A stretch of DNA of 64,000 nt, from NCBI GenBank assembly GCA_026929865.2, contig CM049402.1:9112001-9176000 (forward strand), in the 5' to 3' direction. Shown here piece by piece: positions 11,445 to 24,060 of this stretch (position 1 is the first letter of the stretch; each line of letters begins with the position of its first letter). This DNA comes from Hyperoplus lanceolatus. Lineage: Eukaryota; Chordata; Actinopteri; Uranoscopiformes; Ammodytidae. The notes under the pieces are model-generated. The model was not told where the DNA came from. It made no database searches and saw only the letters and a list, made by a program, of their open reading frames with translations. Made by a program: the position numbers and the translations under genes.

Positions 11445-14400
11445 TTATGTCAAACCAACTCTCCAGCTCTCTCATTGCTCACTCTGTCCATCCTCTTCCT
11501 CATCTATCTTTCTTTTTTCCTCTAAACATCCCTTTTCCCTCTGTCCTCTGTTCTACCACACTCTCTGGACCTCTCTTTCACCACACTTCTGACTTTCGGT
11601 CCTCTCCTTACATCACTCTCACTCGCCTTCTTTCCCTTCTCTGTCCATATGTACACGGCTCACTATTTTTCCACCGCCAAACATTTCAATGATTCCTCAC
11701 CTCGGTGCCCCAGTGAACACTTTAGTTTCCACCATCCACGTTTTTCTTTCTTCCTAAGGACCCCTATCCATTCTTCTGTCTGAATTAACCTGCCAGACTA
11801 TTTTTTACTCTTTCCCCTAAAGGGCAGATGGATTTCTTTTTCATGAGCCTGGAGAACAAGAAAGATGAGGAGAATTTGAAACCCCAAAGAGGGGATGGGA
11901 AGAAGAAGTGGGTGATCTGTAGAAAGAAGCAGGGACCTAGAAAAACCTTGTCAGCAAGGAGGAGAAGACATTGGCAAGTGCATGTAGAATAGACTTTTGG
12001 AAAATTGGATTTCAGGAAGACAAAAAAAGCATATATACTGTTACTGCATGGAAACATTTTGATATTACCTTGTTGGCTTGAAAATAATAGTTTCAAAAAT
12101 ACTATGTTGTGCTTTTCAGGAAAGTGGAGAGAAATCCACTTCTAGGAGGAGAGACTGAGGACAAAAAGCTCTGCCAGGCTTAAATCCCAGGCCGGCAGTG
12201 GCAGATGTAGTGCCAAAGGTGATGCACTAAAGTCACTCCAGGCCTACTCTCTGTGGGCATATGATTGAATTATTAAGTTTGTCCCCATGTCGCCTGAATT
12301 GTCTTCAAATCAGGGTTTGCTTTGCTTCGGGCTTTATTGCTTTAAGTGCAGCTTCATGCATCTCTAAATAAAAATGAAAGAATCAAGCTCAACTTCTTTT
12401 TTTTTTAAATATAAAAAATATATATTTTGAGAATTGGCAGCAGAAATAAAGCAAAGAATAAAGCTTGTTTAAAAAGGTACAAACACTCCTGTTTATCGCT
12501 GCCATCTCAAAAGGCACAAACATTCCAGGCGAACACTACTAGGTAAGTTTAATCGGATGCTGCTGCTGTGGACTCCCGGAGACTGTGAAGGTCAAAAGCT
12601 CCACCTCTGGTTGGCAGCCAGCTGTCCGTCTGCCCAATCAGATGGAGCGGGTCAAGAAGGGGGGGGGGGGGGGATTTTTTAGGGATGGTAGCCAAAGGGA
12701 TCCTGTGATAATGCTCCCGTCCAAAACAAAACCACCAAGCAGTCGCAGAGAGATGAAAAGTAACGGCCCTTGTCGCTGAGAGAAAGATACGGAAAAGAGA
12801 AAGGGAAGAGGGGAGGAGGGGAAGGAGGGATGGAGGGATGGAGGCTGACCAAGTGGGGTGAAGGTGGAGTAGCCAAGTTTGCAGCGGATGAGAAAAGGAG
12901 CGAGGGGAAGGTAGAGGAGAGGGTGGTGGATGATGCGGAAAGGTGAGCCAATCGTCCTGCTCACTTGACCCTTTCAATTACCACGGCGACGGTTAATTAG
13001 CGCCGAGGTAAGCTCCGGTAATTACCACATTGTGTCTCGGACAAGAGGCCACACACACACACCGCACACGTACGCACACACACACACCTCACACAATTGT
13101 AAACATGTTGCTATGGATACCTGCAATCCTTTCTATCACTGTGCTGGAAAAAAACTGAGGAAGAAAAAAAAGATAGAAATAGATAAAAGAGATGAGAGGA
13201 GATAACAAGAGCTGAAACAAGAAGCAAGAAGAAAGCAAACAAACGCTCTACAAAGCCCAAAGCAGAAGCATATACAGTAGTTCAGAGAGGGTGTTTGGCT
13301 CCGTGTGCGTCGGCCACATTGTCGGAGATGCAAGACAAACTCTCTCTGTCTAGGAATGGCGCTTGTGAAGAAAAATCTACTAAACGATCACCAAGCGCAC
13401 ACAGTAGCATTAAAACCTGTTGAATCTAAAGTACAGATCTCTTGTAAGGGACATAGCAGGTTGCATAAGCAAGCAATAATGCATTCTGATGCATCTCGCC
13501 GTAAGAAAACAAAGGGAAAGGTGGATGCAAGTAACCCCCCACACCACAGCATGTCTAATATTGTCTGGTAATTATCATGTGTTTGCCCTGTTAGATAGCC
13601 TATATTTGACATTTCTCATCACTGGTGCTACATGCCAGGAGCCGCTGCGGACGTTTTCTTTGTGTATGATCTGACACACTGACCCCTTGCTACCTTACTG
13701 AGCAACCTCCCACACCCGTACTCACAGTAAGTCCATACACGTATGAACACACATACACACACATACAGGTTCACTTTTAACGCCACAAACACAAACAGAT
13801 TGGACAGATAGGGCCTGACACTCCTTGGCCCTGCCAGCACCTTCAACCCCTCTAAAACACTGATATTGTATGCCCTGAAATCCACTTGTGCACATACACA
13901 CACACACACACGGAGAAATGTCTCCCCAGTTTAGCTGACATGTTACATAAGCTGTCGAAAACTGTAATTCTCAGAGGTAGAGAGTTGTAGGAACTGTAGC
14001 CTCCTTACACTTCAGTGATGATGTGGCCAAGAAGCCTCTGACAGACCAGTTTATAGGGGCCATGTTTAGGTTAAAATACATCACCTCACTTTTGATACCT
14101 GGGAGGAGAATAAAGCGTGCGTCAACAACGCTGCAAAGCAAACTGACCCTGAAACAGGTTGGATGTGGAAATGAATTGGATCTTTCGGAAGAATTATTAC
14201 TTAGTGAAAGTAATATATCAATTTCCTGCAAAACTCTGTTCAATTGTTTTTATATTTATAATTAAAACAGGTTCATCATATTAAGCCAGCTGTTCTCCAC
14301 GGAGTGTGACTGCCCCCTTGGCTCAAAGCTAGCTCTGGGTTTTGTGGTTCTAACTCACCATGGTCTGATGTGTTTCTTTGTTGGGCAGACAGCTCCACCA

Positions 14401-17340
14401 GGTGTTCAGTGCCGTTACATCTGTTCTGTTCTGCGCCTGGTATCATCTTCCTTGCCTGATCATTTAAAAAATAAAATAATGAAGCACAAAGTTGGCTTTT
14501 ACATTGTTAAATGATGTCTACATTTTGGCTTCTTGGTCACTACAATTGGTTTGAAAGAAGGACATAGAGGTATAACTTAAATATACATATCTTAAAGTTA
14601 ATGTATATAACAAGCATACGGTGAGGTGAAAAAGTGAAACCACTGGGCAAGATACATCTGTTTTGCATATGTGCAGAAAGCCTTCCAGACTTGAATATCC
14701 CCATTGTCATGTTTCAGTGTGGATTTGATACATTCATTTTCATTTCAACTGTATTTACTTGAGAGACCATTGAGGGATGACCCTCATTTACAATTACGTT
14801 GAGTCACTGCAATATCATTCTCTACTTTTTTTCCGCAGATAAACACTTCTGTTACTGCTGTAAATAACTCTAAAACTACAAGCAAATAAGACTGTTATCC
14901 AGTCATTCATTGTGAATGACACTACATGATATAAGTCAACATATCCAAGAGATCCGGTGAAAACTGCCATGCTTTGAAACAATCTCGTAAAAAAGAAATC
15001 TCTTTATTTATTGGTTTCCGTCTTATTGTTATTTTTTATTTATCGACCATTAATGCAATGCAGCTAAGTTATTCAGTGCCGGTGTCCAACACAAGTTTCC
15101 CCAAGGGGACAATAAAGTAGAATTGAATTGAATTGAATCATTGACTAAAGGTGACCAAGCTATTGCTGTAGTTTCAGTGATGAAAAAAGTATTCAGATCC
15201 TTAATGTAAAACTTAAAATACCACACTGTGGAAAAAACACTCCACTAAAAATAAAATCCTGGAAAGAATGCAAGGATTATCGGCTAAATTTACCTCAAGT
15301 ATAAAAAGTTATAGTTAGTAGCCTACTCATAATGCAGAATCATGATTTTCCCAACCCAAAAAGGAACACGTAACACCTACTGTGCAAAAAGTAAGCCAGG
15401 CAGTATACACCAGAGAATAGTCAAACTTAGTTTTTATTGACACACTGTTCAATTATATTATTTTATTTTAGTTCACCCTACCACAACAGTCCAATACATC
15501 TTGGAAAATTCAAATAAAATAATGGATTATACATTACACAGTAAGCTACCCTGATGGTGGTGCCAAAACAGCCATCCTATTAATACACTTTGAAGGACCC
15601 ATGATGACAAATTACAAATAATACATTTTTTATTGAAATGCCTAAAGCTACAGTAAACATATCTCCTTGTGTAGGCTATAGATGCCACTAAATTATTTAA
15701 GGAATGGATAAAGGAAGTGTCTGGTTTAATATGACCCTTGACCTTCAGACCACTGTAAAAGAGATACAGTGATAAAGAGATACAGTGGAAGGGACTGTGG
15801 AATTTTAACCAGTTCATTTGCCAGTGCAAAGCCTAAAGCTTTGGCATGAACTGTTCTAGGATGCCTTGAAGGAAATTATGCATTTTGGAAAGAGAACAAT
15901 GCAATTAGTGTAGAAAAACACAAGACAAACAGAAAATACTGCACACACTATTTGACTATTGGAGTATGTTGGAGTATTGCCACCAACATAGGCATTACCA
16001 TTTCAGGAAAGTGGCTCCTTGCAATATATTCTGTTTATTTACTTTTTTTGGGGCCAACAGTATTTGTGCAGCCTATTTGCTTGTGGTGTGAAGTGTTAGA
16101 AATTTTTAAAAAAAAATCCAATGTTATGTAGTAAACCGATGCTATAGTGTGATTATCTGTACACTTTGAATACTGCAACAAATCAGCAATAAATAAATCA
16201 TCAGCAACTGTGTAACAAGTCATAAGAACACACCAAATGTACCATGAAACCTCACCATTTACCAAGTATTAATCTAGTAACAGAAACAAACATGAAATTA
16301 GAAAAAAGGAAATTAAATACATAAATTAAAACTGCGTCAAATAACAGGGTCAAAGAAATACTGACAGCTAACTGCTAGCAAACTTAGCAGATGTCTCTAC
16401 TTAGCTAAATTGACTTCTGAACGACGGGTAACTGAACTACAACCAGAAAATACCAGCAACGAGACACGGTTAAACGATACAAACTAATACTTATTAGGAT
16501 ATTTATAGGCAACATTATCCGCACAAACTGGACAATTAAAAACAGGAGATTAGTGACTAACCTGTAAACCTGAGACCACACCACCAGGTGTCGGGCTAGC
16601 TTAGCCTACTTGATACTAGGCGGTGTGCCCCTGGCCGCGGGCGCATATGTGGATTTTTTTTTTTTTTTTTTTGTGCATGTATTCAGAGAAGGTGGATTCT
16701 CATTACTAGTATATGCATCGATGTAGCCTATTATATGGACTTAGGCCTAAGTGCTTTATGGACTTGGACAGACCGTGCCTAATGCCTAAATAAAATCCTT
16801 GATATGGAGAAGTCTCTACTTTCCAAGCAACATGTAGGCCTAGCCTATAGGGAGATATAGTCCTACATTAGCCTATTTCAGACTTTTTTTCATAAACTCT
16901 TCCATGAAATGTTTTCCCGTCAATCAAGCACAGCCTGACCATCAGGTGCTTTTTTAAGATACTAAGTTAGATCATGCCTCAAACCGAGGACAGGCTGCTC
17001 AAACCCTTAGTGAATATGGAGAAGTTCCTAATGTATTAGCAAAAGTTAGGCAAGGCCTAAATGAGGGTAAACATTAGGCCTAGTTGTTATTATTTTGAGT
17101 GATGTTTGATTGTTTTTCACATTAAAATATGTCCTCTCTGGGTTCTAATTATTAATATAAATCTAAATAGTCAGTTCTTTAATTAAGATAACTTCACTGT
17201 GCATTGCTGGTTTGGTGTACAGGGCACTTGGATTTTTCTCTTGGTTTCTACAATCTGTATACTACTTGAAAAACCTGGATCTAGTGAGAACAGTACAATG
17301 GCTATTCTGTAACAAAAACACAACATTCTCACAAACATAT
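11445..17340. other. Gene-poor intergenic stretch
   Basis: No exon or RNA gene is supported. It contains a poly-G run (12660-12673), AT-rich segments, a (CA)n cluster near 13050-13085, a LINE 3' tail at about 15100-15139, and a T20 run near 16653-16672. The segment at about 12965-13030 (balanced composition, with ggttaattagcgcc and ccggtaattaccac) looks like a possible conserved regulatory patch, but this needs alignment. Open frames in this stretch are short and lack family resemblance. Confidence 0.5.
15000..15139 (+). mobile_element. LINE 3' tail fragment
   Basis: The sequence ends in ccccaaggggacaataaagt followed by tandem gaatt repeats (15120-15139), the kind of short-repeat tail seen at 3' ends of CR1/L2/RTE-type LINEs. 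The 5' extent is uncertain because such copies are 5' truncated. Confidence 0.5.
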
Positions 17341-17734
17341 AGGGGAGAGTGGCCTAAGTTATGCATTTTGGAAGTTGTGCCACCCCTTGTTTCTAGAAAA
17401 CCGTGGAAGAAATTGGAAATGTGACCATATTTAAGAAGAGCCATCCATTTGACTCATCCTGTATAGAAGGGAGACACAAGGAATAAGGTATAAGCACATT
17501 TAAGCTCAAAAAAATGTGTTTTGCCTCAAAGTAAAATGTCCATGATCAAGGTTTTTTGATTATTGTGTCTGAACAATTATAGACACGTTTGAAGACATTT
17601 GACACATGTTTTAGTGCTTTGGTATGCTACACTTTGAGTCTATACAGTTAGCACAATGTCAGCCCTAAATTGCTGCGTCATGCCTATTATCCAAAATTCT
17701 GGGGATGGGGCGATTTGTGCCAAAGGGCCTAGGT

Positions 17735-18055
17735 GAGTTATAAGTAAGTAAGTGAGTAAAATGTATTTATAAAAGCACATTTATGACAGTTTGCACTGTC
17801 CAAAGTGCTGTAGGCTACATAGTGCATTCAGTAGATAAACAATGAAGGTAAAATAACAGTAACCAAAATAAAAGACGTAAAGCCCATACATCCACATAAA
17901 CACAGATAGTAGTGCAGAGGTAAGATAGTTAATGGGGAGGAAACACCAGGGTGTACATATGGGTTTTGAGCCTTGATTTAAAGGCAGAAATGTAGGGGGA
18001 ATCACATTTGTCAGGTGGCAGTTGGTTCCACAAGCACGGAGCAACTAGTGCAAAG
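17735..18055. repeat. Probable LINE/SINE-derived insertion inside the pogo-like element
   Basis: It starts with a degenerate gtaagtaagt tail. It has an AAAGTGCTGTAG segment, and then ggcagttggttccacaagc, which resembles a commonly repeated 3' LINE segment in fish. It lacks the TIR-like motifs of the surrounding element. Boundaries are approximate and the call is tentative. Confidence 0.3.
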
Positions 18056-18079
18056 TACATTTCTGAGAGTTGTGCCAGT

Positions 18080-18247
18080 GGCATGGCTGTATACGCTGGT
18101 CACCAAAAGAAAGTGATTGTCTACAGTAGCTCAGAAGAGAGTGACATCTCAATTCCACTTAACGACACCACTGACGAGAGTTCAGATGGCCAGAAAGATG
18201 ATGATGGTGACTTTGTCATTGTGAGCTTTGCAGGCAAAACCACCTAG
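18080..18247 (+). pseudogene. Transposase C-terminal remnant
   Basis: The reading frame that ends at the TAG at 18245-18247 encodes an acidic tail with KVIVYSSSEESD and DDDGDFVIVSFAGKTT. Similar acidic GDFVxVxFxGK tails occur in fish pogo/Tigger-type transposases (family knowledge from memory, moderate certainty). No DNA-binding or catalytic domain is present, so it is a deletion remnant. Confidence 0.4.
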
Positions 18248-18637
18248 ATCTGCTAGGCCTTGTTTAAGAAAATTGTCCTTCAATCTTTGTCAACTATTTA
18301 CTTTATTTACTTTAAATACACCTTAAATAAGTGATTGTCTAATGGATTTGTCTTGCATTACAGTTTATGAGATATATATCAATGGCACAATTCACCCCAT
18401 GGTATTCTCTCCAACTGCACAACTTACACCACACAGGGGGCAAGTTGTGCAACAAGACAACTTTTTTCCGAAAGCTATATTTCTTCTACAGTTTATTCCA
18501 GATCCAAAGTTTTTATTGCCAGGGATGCACAACACCCTGAAATATATGTACATATTTGAGTTGGAGACTTTACTGTCAAGGCCTTACTTTAAAGTCACTT
18601 TGAGTGCAAAGTTGCACAACTTAGGCCACTCTCCCCT

Positions 18638-21100
18638 ACTACTACTCAGTTTGGGATTGAAACTATTCCATCATGTGTTAATAAATTTATTTCGAGGATG
18701 AATCCATCATCTTCCAGCAGCTCTATGTTGGTGCGAGGAGCAGACAGTGTTTTGACTAAAGATAAATCCTGCCAATTGTCATGGGTCATTCCTCTGATCA
18801 AACAGAGGGTGGCAGAAGAGAGGTTTGATATGTGTGAGATTGTTGATCCCTTGAACTCTGACCAAGGAAACTTACTGGAAAGAAGAGTTTAATATTGGAG
18901 TTTTTACCAAGTGGAGACAACAAACCGTTCTCTAAAAATGATCTAAATGCAGACCAGATGAACTACCGTCAGTCTCACAAAGGTTTTCCAAAATCTATTA
19001 TGCTCACTCAATTTGTTCAGATTGTGTCGGTCAAGTTTGAAAGGATTGTCTTTGCCTTTCTCAATATGTGAATGAATATTTTAACTTCCTCTTGGTATAA
19101 TGTCTAACTATAGAATATCATAATCCATTTGTCTTTATATCTACATTGTTGGTCTGTAGTGAATTCGAAACTGGGCGTTTCCTCTGTATTGAATTAACAT
19201 GAAGTAAACCGTTGACGTGACTCCAACCTACATTGAGAATTTGTTTTTGTAACTTTGTAACTGAATTTAACGTCCCAAATATAAATTAAAACTGTAAATA
19301 TGTATTGGCCATAAGTATCTAGGCCTATCGCCAAGTTTTTACATGGAAAGCCATCGCGTACAGGTCCTCCAAAGCATGTTCTTTCACATTAGTTGTGTAT
19401 AGGCTATAAATCCTTTATCTATGAGAGATGGTTGCTTACTGGAGAACTTACAACAGAGGGACTGTCTACCTCTGGGACTTTGTTGTAACATTTCGATATT
19501 TTCTAAAATATTTGTCACTGGGCAAAAACGTATTGACAGGTTGCTGACATATGAAACTGGTAATTTCTTGATATTACAATATAGTCCGAGTATAAAGTGT
19601 ATACCTAGTGGTAACACTCTTCTATGAAGTGTTACTGCAGTTCAACATGGCGTTGACTCTCTGCCCTTCTATCTTTACTCATCGGTGCTCCACCCTTTAA
19701 ACTTGAAAAGCAGCATTCTTGAAACATTACATGGCAACAACTGATTGGTTGCTTTAGGAATGAAGAAATAAAACAAGCAACACAGTATGATGGATGCTCC
19801 ATGGCTAGCAGTGGGTAAATGATATAAAGAGAGGATAATGGCAATACATTTTGTAATGTATTGTAGTACAAAGGGAACTCTTGTTTAATGCTGCTCAACA
19901 CTTTCAGTTTCAGCAGCTTATGCTTCTGTTTATCCTATTTCAACTCCAGTACCTGCTTTTCATCATAGCGTGAGAGCAAGATTCATCAAGCCAATTGTAG
20001 TCTGACCGCAACCACAGTTGCACCATGAATGTACACCACACCAGTTGAAAACTAAGGTGAAATGCTGAAACAAACAAAATCTTAATCATTTCCTAAATTG
20101 AAACAAGGATGGTTTTAAACATTATTTGTGCCGTTTAAAAATTAACAATTTTTTTAACAATGGAATGGATTCCTTTTTCTTTAAGATCTGAAGGAGAAAT
20201 TATCCTCAGAAAATAGGAGAAATGGACTGTATTTATATAAGAAGAATTGGACGTTGCTTCACTGTGACAATTTATGGTCATTTAACATATGGAATCATGT
20301 AAGCTCAAATGTAGTGCCCCACACTTTGTTCTTTGTGTTGTTAGTAGTTTGTGTAAGCATGTAAAAATATTTTAAAGAGTTTTTAAAAAATTACAATAAT
20401 AATTGTGTAATTTGTCTAATCTCTATAACTGGTATTGTGAATTATCCTTATGACTCTTTTTTGCTAAATAGATAATAATAATGATGATAGTGTACCTTTC
20501 TAAATATTGCCTGACACCTCCGCACAGTCATTTAAATATGGTAAAACCAGTGATCAGAAAACAATCTGGAGTAATTTGTGGTCCAGAACGTGTCTTGCCT
20601 TACTCAGCACTGAAATGCTTATTGAAAGTTAATTGTGACCAAGAAATTTTAAAAAATCTAAAGAGGAAAAAAGGGGAAGCACAAGCTTTTTCAAACCATA
20701 TTTTTGTACTGCTTTTTGAACTGGGTCATGCTTGGACATTGCTTTAATACTTTACTCAATCCATTCCACAGCTTTACTCCACATATTGAGATGAAAAAGC
20801 TTGTTGATGTTGTTTGCAGAAACAAATATGTTTTAGTCCTCACTTCCTAAATAAAATTCAACTTATTGTTCAATCATGACTAATGGAAAATGTCGTATGT
20901 CATATTGCTTGTGGATCTAAACATAAATGATGGTCATAATTACACTGTGCACCCGTTTGACTTTAAGAAAGATTGTTCTCTCTCTGCACACACACAGCCT
21001 CACATCCTGATCTTGTAAACTTAGTTCTGTTTCCACGAAATGTGCCTCACACCTAACACACCCAAACCGGTTAAGTCAGCAACTGTATATAGATATATAT
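18638..21100. other. Stretch without an established gene; decayed promoter-like segment at its centre
   Basis: Two short open frames (18698-18892 and 20481-20747, plus strand) show no domain I recognise and no good splice context. The segment 19680-19760 resembles the putative promoter at 24060-24160 (see that entry). The rest is AT-rich unique-looking sequence. Confidence 0.45.
19690..19750 (+). promoter_or_regulatory. Decayed copy of the X/Y-box promoter segment
   Basis: It shares the order ccaccctttaaact, aagcagcattc, atggcaac and tgattgg with the promoter-like segment at 24070-24145. Here the X-like (19731-19738) and Y-like (19742-19748) boxes are only 3 bp apart and the CRE-like box is missing. 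This could be a duplicated, degenerate promoter of a lost paralogue (inference). Confidence 0.35.
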
Positions 21101-21987
21101 ACACTCACCGGCCACTTTATTAGGTACATCTGTTCAATGGCTTATAAAAACACAAAGCTTATCAGCCAATCACAGGGCAGCAATTTAATGCATTTATGCA
21201 TTTATATGTGGTCAAGACAATGTACTGAAGTCAAACCGAGCATCAGAATGGGGAAGAAAGGGGATTTAAGTGACTTTGAACATGGCATGGTTGATGGTGC
21301 AGATGGAGCCATCCTTTCATGTTGTTAACGCCAAATTCTGAACCTGCCACCTGAATGTCGCAACTGAAATCGAGACTCATCAGACCAGGCATGATTTTTC
21401 AATCTTCTATTGTCCAATATTGGTGATTCTGTGAGAATTGCAGCCTCATTTTCCTGTTTTTAGCTGACAGGAGCGGCACCCGGTGGGGTCTTCTGTTGCT
21501 GTAGCCCATCTGCTTCAAGGTTGGTCGTGTTTTGCGTTCAGAGATGGTATTCTGCATACCCTGGTTGTAACAAGTGGTTATTTGAGTTACTGTTGCCTTT
21601 CTATCATCTCAAACTAGTATGCCCATCCTCCACTGACCTCTGACTTCAACAAGGCATTTTACGTCCACACAAATGCTGCTCACTGGATATTTTTTCTTTT
21701 TTGTACCATCCTCTGTAAACCCTAGAGATGGTTTAGAGTGAAAATCCCAGTAGATCAGCAGTTTCTGAACTACTCATACCAGCCCTTCTGGCACCCTCAA
21801 CATTGCCATGTTCAAAGTTACTTAAAACGTCTTTCTTCCCCATTCTGTTGCTCGGTTTCAACCTCAATAAGTTGTCCCGTCCAGGTCTACATGCCTAAAT
21901 GCATTGAGTTGCTGCCATGTGATTGGCAGATTAGTTATATGTGTTAACAAGTAAATTAACCGCTGTACCTAATAAAGTGGTGAGTGT
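21101..21987. mobile_element. Mariner/Tc1-like element, deleted, with long TIRs
   Basis: The left end acactcaccggccacttta is a well-known terminal sequence of a fish mariner-type family. The right end (about 21963-21987) is its inverted counterpart. The outer 190-200 bp at each side are inverted repeats of each other, including gaatggggaagaaagg and its complement. Only a stub of reading frame remains (GKKGDLSDFEHGMV near 21248-21300), and a stop ends it soon after. The remaining internal sequence has many stops. Confidence 0.8.
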
Positions 21988-22003
21988 GTATGTGTATATA
22001 TAA

Positions 22004-23579
22004 TATAAACGCAACACTTTTGTTTTTGCTCCCATTTTTCATGAGATGGACTTAAAGATCTAAAATTAATTCCAGATACACAATATTACCATTTCTCTCA
22101 AACATTGTTCACAAATCTGTCTAAATGTGTGATAGTGAGCACTTCTGCTTTGCTGAGATAATCCATCCCACCTCACAGGTGTGCCACATCAAGATGCTGA
22201 TCTGACATCATGATTAGTGCACAGGTGTGCCTTAGACTGTCCACAATAAAAGGCCACCCTGAAATGTGCAGTTTTGTCTCACAGCAAAATGCCACAGATG
22301 CCACAAGAATTGAGGGAGCGTGCAATTGGCATGCTGACAGCAGGAATGTCAACCAGATCTGTTGCTCGTGCATTGAATGTTCATTTCTCCACCATAAGCC
22401 GTCTCCAAAGGCGTTTCAGAGAATATGGCAGTACATCCAACCGGCCTCACAACCGCAGACCACGTGTAACCACACCAGCCCAGGACCTCCACATCCAGCA
22501 GGTTCACCTCCAAGATTGTCTGAGACCAGCCACTGAGACAGCTGCTGAAACAATTGGTTTGCATAACCAAACAATTTCTGCACAAACTGTCAGAAACCGT
22601 CTCAGGGAAGCTCAACTGCATGCTCGTCGTCCTCATCTGGGTCTTGACCTGACTCCAGCTCGTCGCCGTAACAGACTTGAGTGGGCAAATGCTCACATTC
22701 GATGGCGTCTGGCACGTTAGAGAGGTGTTCTCTTCACGGATGAATCTCGGTTTACATTGTTCAGGGCAGATGGCAGACAGCGTGTGTGGCGTCGTGTGGG
22801 TGAGCGCTTTGCTGATGTCAATGTTGTGGCTCGAGTGGCCCATGGTGGTGGTGGGGTTATGGTATGGGCAGGCATCTGTTATGGACGAAGAACACAGGTG
22901 CATTTTATTGATGGCATTTTGAATGCACAGAGATACCGTGATGAGATCCTGAGGCCCATTGTTGTGCCATACATCCATGAACATCACCTCACGTTTCAGC
23001 AAGATAATGCACGGCCCCATGTTGCAAGGATCTGTACACAATTCTTGGGAGCTGAAAATGTCCCAGTTCTTGCATAGCCAGCATACTCACCGGACATGTC
23101 ACCCATTGAGCATGTTTGGGATGTGCTTGGCGTATACGACAGCGTGCACCACTTCCCACTAATATCTAGCAACTTCGCACAGCCATTGAAGAGGAGTGGA
23201 CCAACATTCCACAGGCCACAATTGACAATCTGATAAACTCTATACGAAGAAGAAGTGTTGCACTGCATGAGGCAAATGGTGGTCACACCAGATACTGACT
23301 GGTTCTGAGTCCCCAGACCCCCAATAAAGCAAAAAAAATGCACATTTCAGAGTGGCCTTTTATTGTGGACAGTCTAAGGCACACCTGTGCACTAATCATG
23401 ATGTCAGATCAGCATCTTGATGTGGCACACCTGTGAGGTGGGATGGATTATCTCAGCAAAGCAGAAGTGCTCACTATCACACATTTAGACAGATTTGTGA
23501 ACAATGTTTGAGAGAAATGGTAATATTGTGTATCTGGAATTAAAAAACAAAAGTGTTTCGTTTATATTTTTGTTGAGTG
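22004..23579 (+). mobile_element. Tc1-like transposon with about 220-bp TIRs
   Basis: The left TIR begins tataaacgcaacacttttgt and continues to about 22256. The right TIR (about 23352-23566) is its reverse complement apart from a deletion of about 30 bp. The right end continues to gttgagtg (23572-23579) followed by TA. The outermost left bases (cactcaac) are missing, so the left edge is truncated where it meets the mariner element. It encodes a broken DD34E transposase. Confidence 0.88.
22289..23298 (+). pseudogene. Tc1-like DD34E transposase, broken
   Basis: The ATG at 22289 opens MPQMPQELRERAIGMLTAG, a Tc1-type N-terminus, followed by paired helix-turn-helix segments. The catalytic residues are visible: the first Asp in FTDESRF, the second in QQDNARPH, and the Glu in SPIEHVWD. 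Thirty-four residues lie between the second Asp and the Glu. Lesions: TAG at 22718-22720 and TAG at 23075-23077 (both look like former TGG Trp codons), a frameshift near 23122, and a further TAG (23165-23167 region) in the shifted frame before the natural TGA at 23296-23298. It is dead but young, and would cut and paste the element at TA sites. Confidence 0.85.

Positions 23580-23589
<10 letters not shown>

Positions 23590-23638
<49 letters not shown>
23590..23638. repeat. (AC)n microsatellite
   Basis: A CA tract of about 49 bp that follows a short (TA)n at the right edge of the Tc1 element. Confidence 0.95.
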
Positions 23639-23639
<1 letters not shown>

Positions 23640-23642
<3 letters not shown>

Positions 23643-24055
23643 CCCCATATAACCTTATTCATAAGGAATTTATTATTAGGATAAACCCCTTGAGATGAAT
23701 CATCTCATTTTCAAGGGGGTCCTTATCACAAATAGTATAGTATAACCTTTGTATTACTCTGTATTCTTTGTCATTCTACTTGCAATCCTGTTTGAGCTGT
23801 ATGATCTGACTTACGATTGTATTTGCCTTATAATAAAACTGTCATAGGCAGATTTTCCATCAGATGTCTCTGTCTAGGTGAACAATTCCGATTGAGTTTT
23901 TCAGTGCTGAACTTAAACGTATTGCTATCTTCTCAGTATTTATTTCCTGGTTTAAAATGACTTCAGTATCATTTTAACACACGCAAACATTTCCAACAGT
24001 TACCCCCGTTCAAATAAATTTAAATTGGAGGCTGCTATTTATCATAGTGTGCTAG
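23640..24055. other. Stretch without recognisable features
   Basis: AT-rich sequence upstream of the promoter-like segment. I see no exon, RNA gene or repeat ends here. Confidence 0.5.
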
Positions 24056-24060
24056 TAAGA

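Larger units (their letters stand above)
17341..18637. mobile_element. Pogo-like DNA transposon with perfect 20-bp TIRs
   Basis: The left end aggggagagtggcctaagtt (17341-17360) has an exact reverse complement at 18618-18637. Trimmed to GGGG..CCCC ends, TA flanks both sides, fitting a TA target duplication of the Tc1/mariner/pogo superfamily. Subterminal motifs (agttgtgcc near 17373, caagttgtgcaac near 18440, gttgcacaacttag near 18611) repeat the TIR theme. A coding remnant at 18080-18247 sits inside. The region about 17735-18050 differs in character and may be a later insertion. Confidence 0.72.

Noticed and set aside
12549..12977. Minus-strand Ser/Pro-rich 142-codon ORF
   Set aside because: It crosses a poly-G run and purine-rich low-complexity sequence with no domain and no splice signals.
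18698..18892. 64-codon plus-strand ORF beside the pogo-like element
   Set aside because: No recognised domain, weak context; it may be a remnant, but there is no support for a gene.
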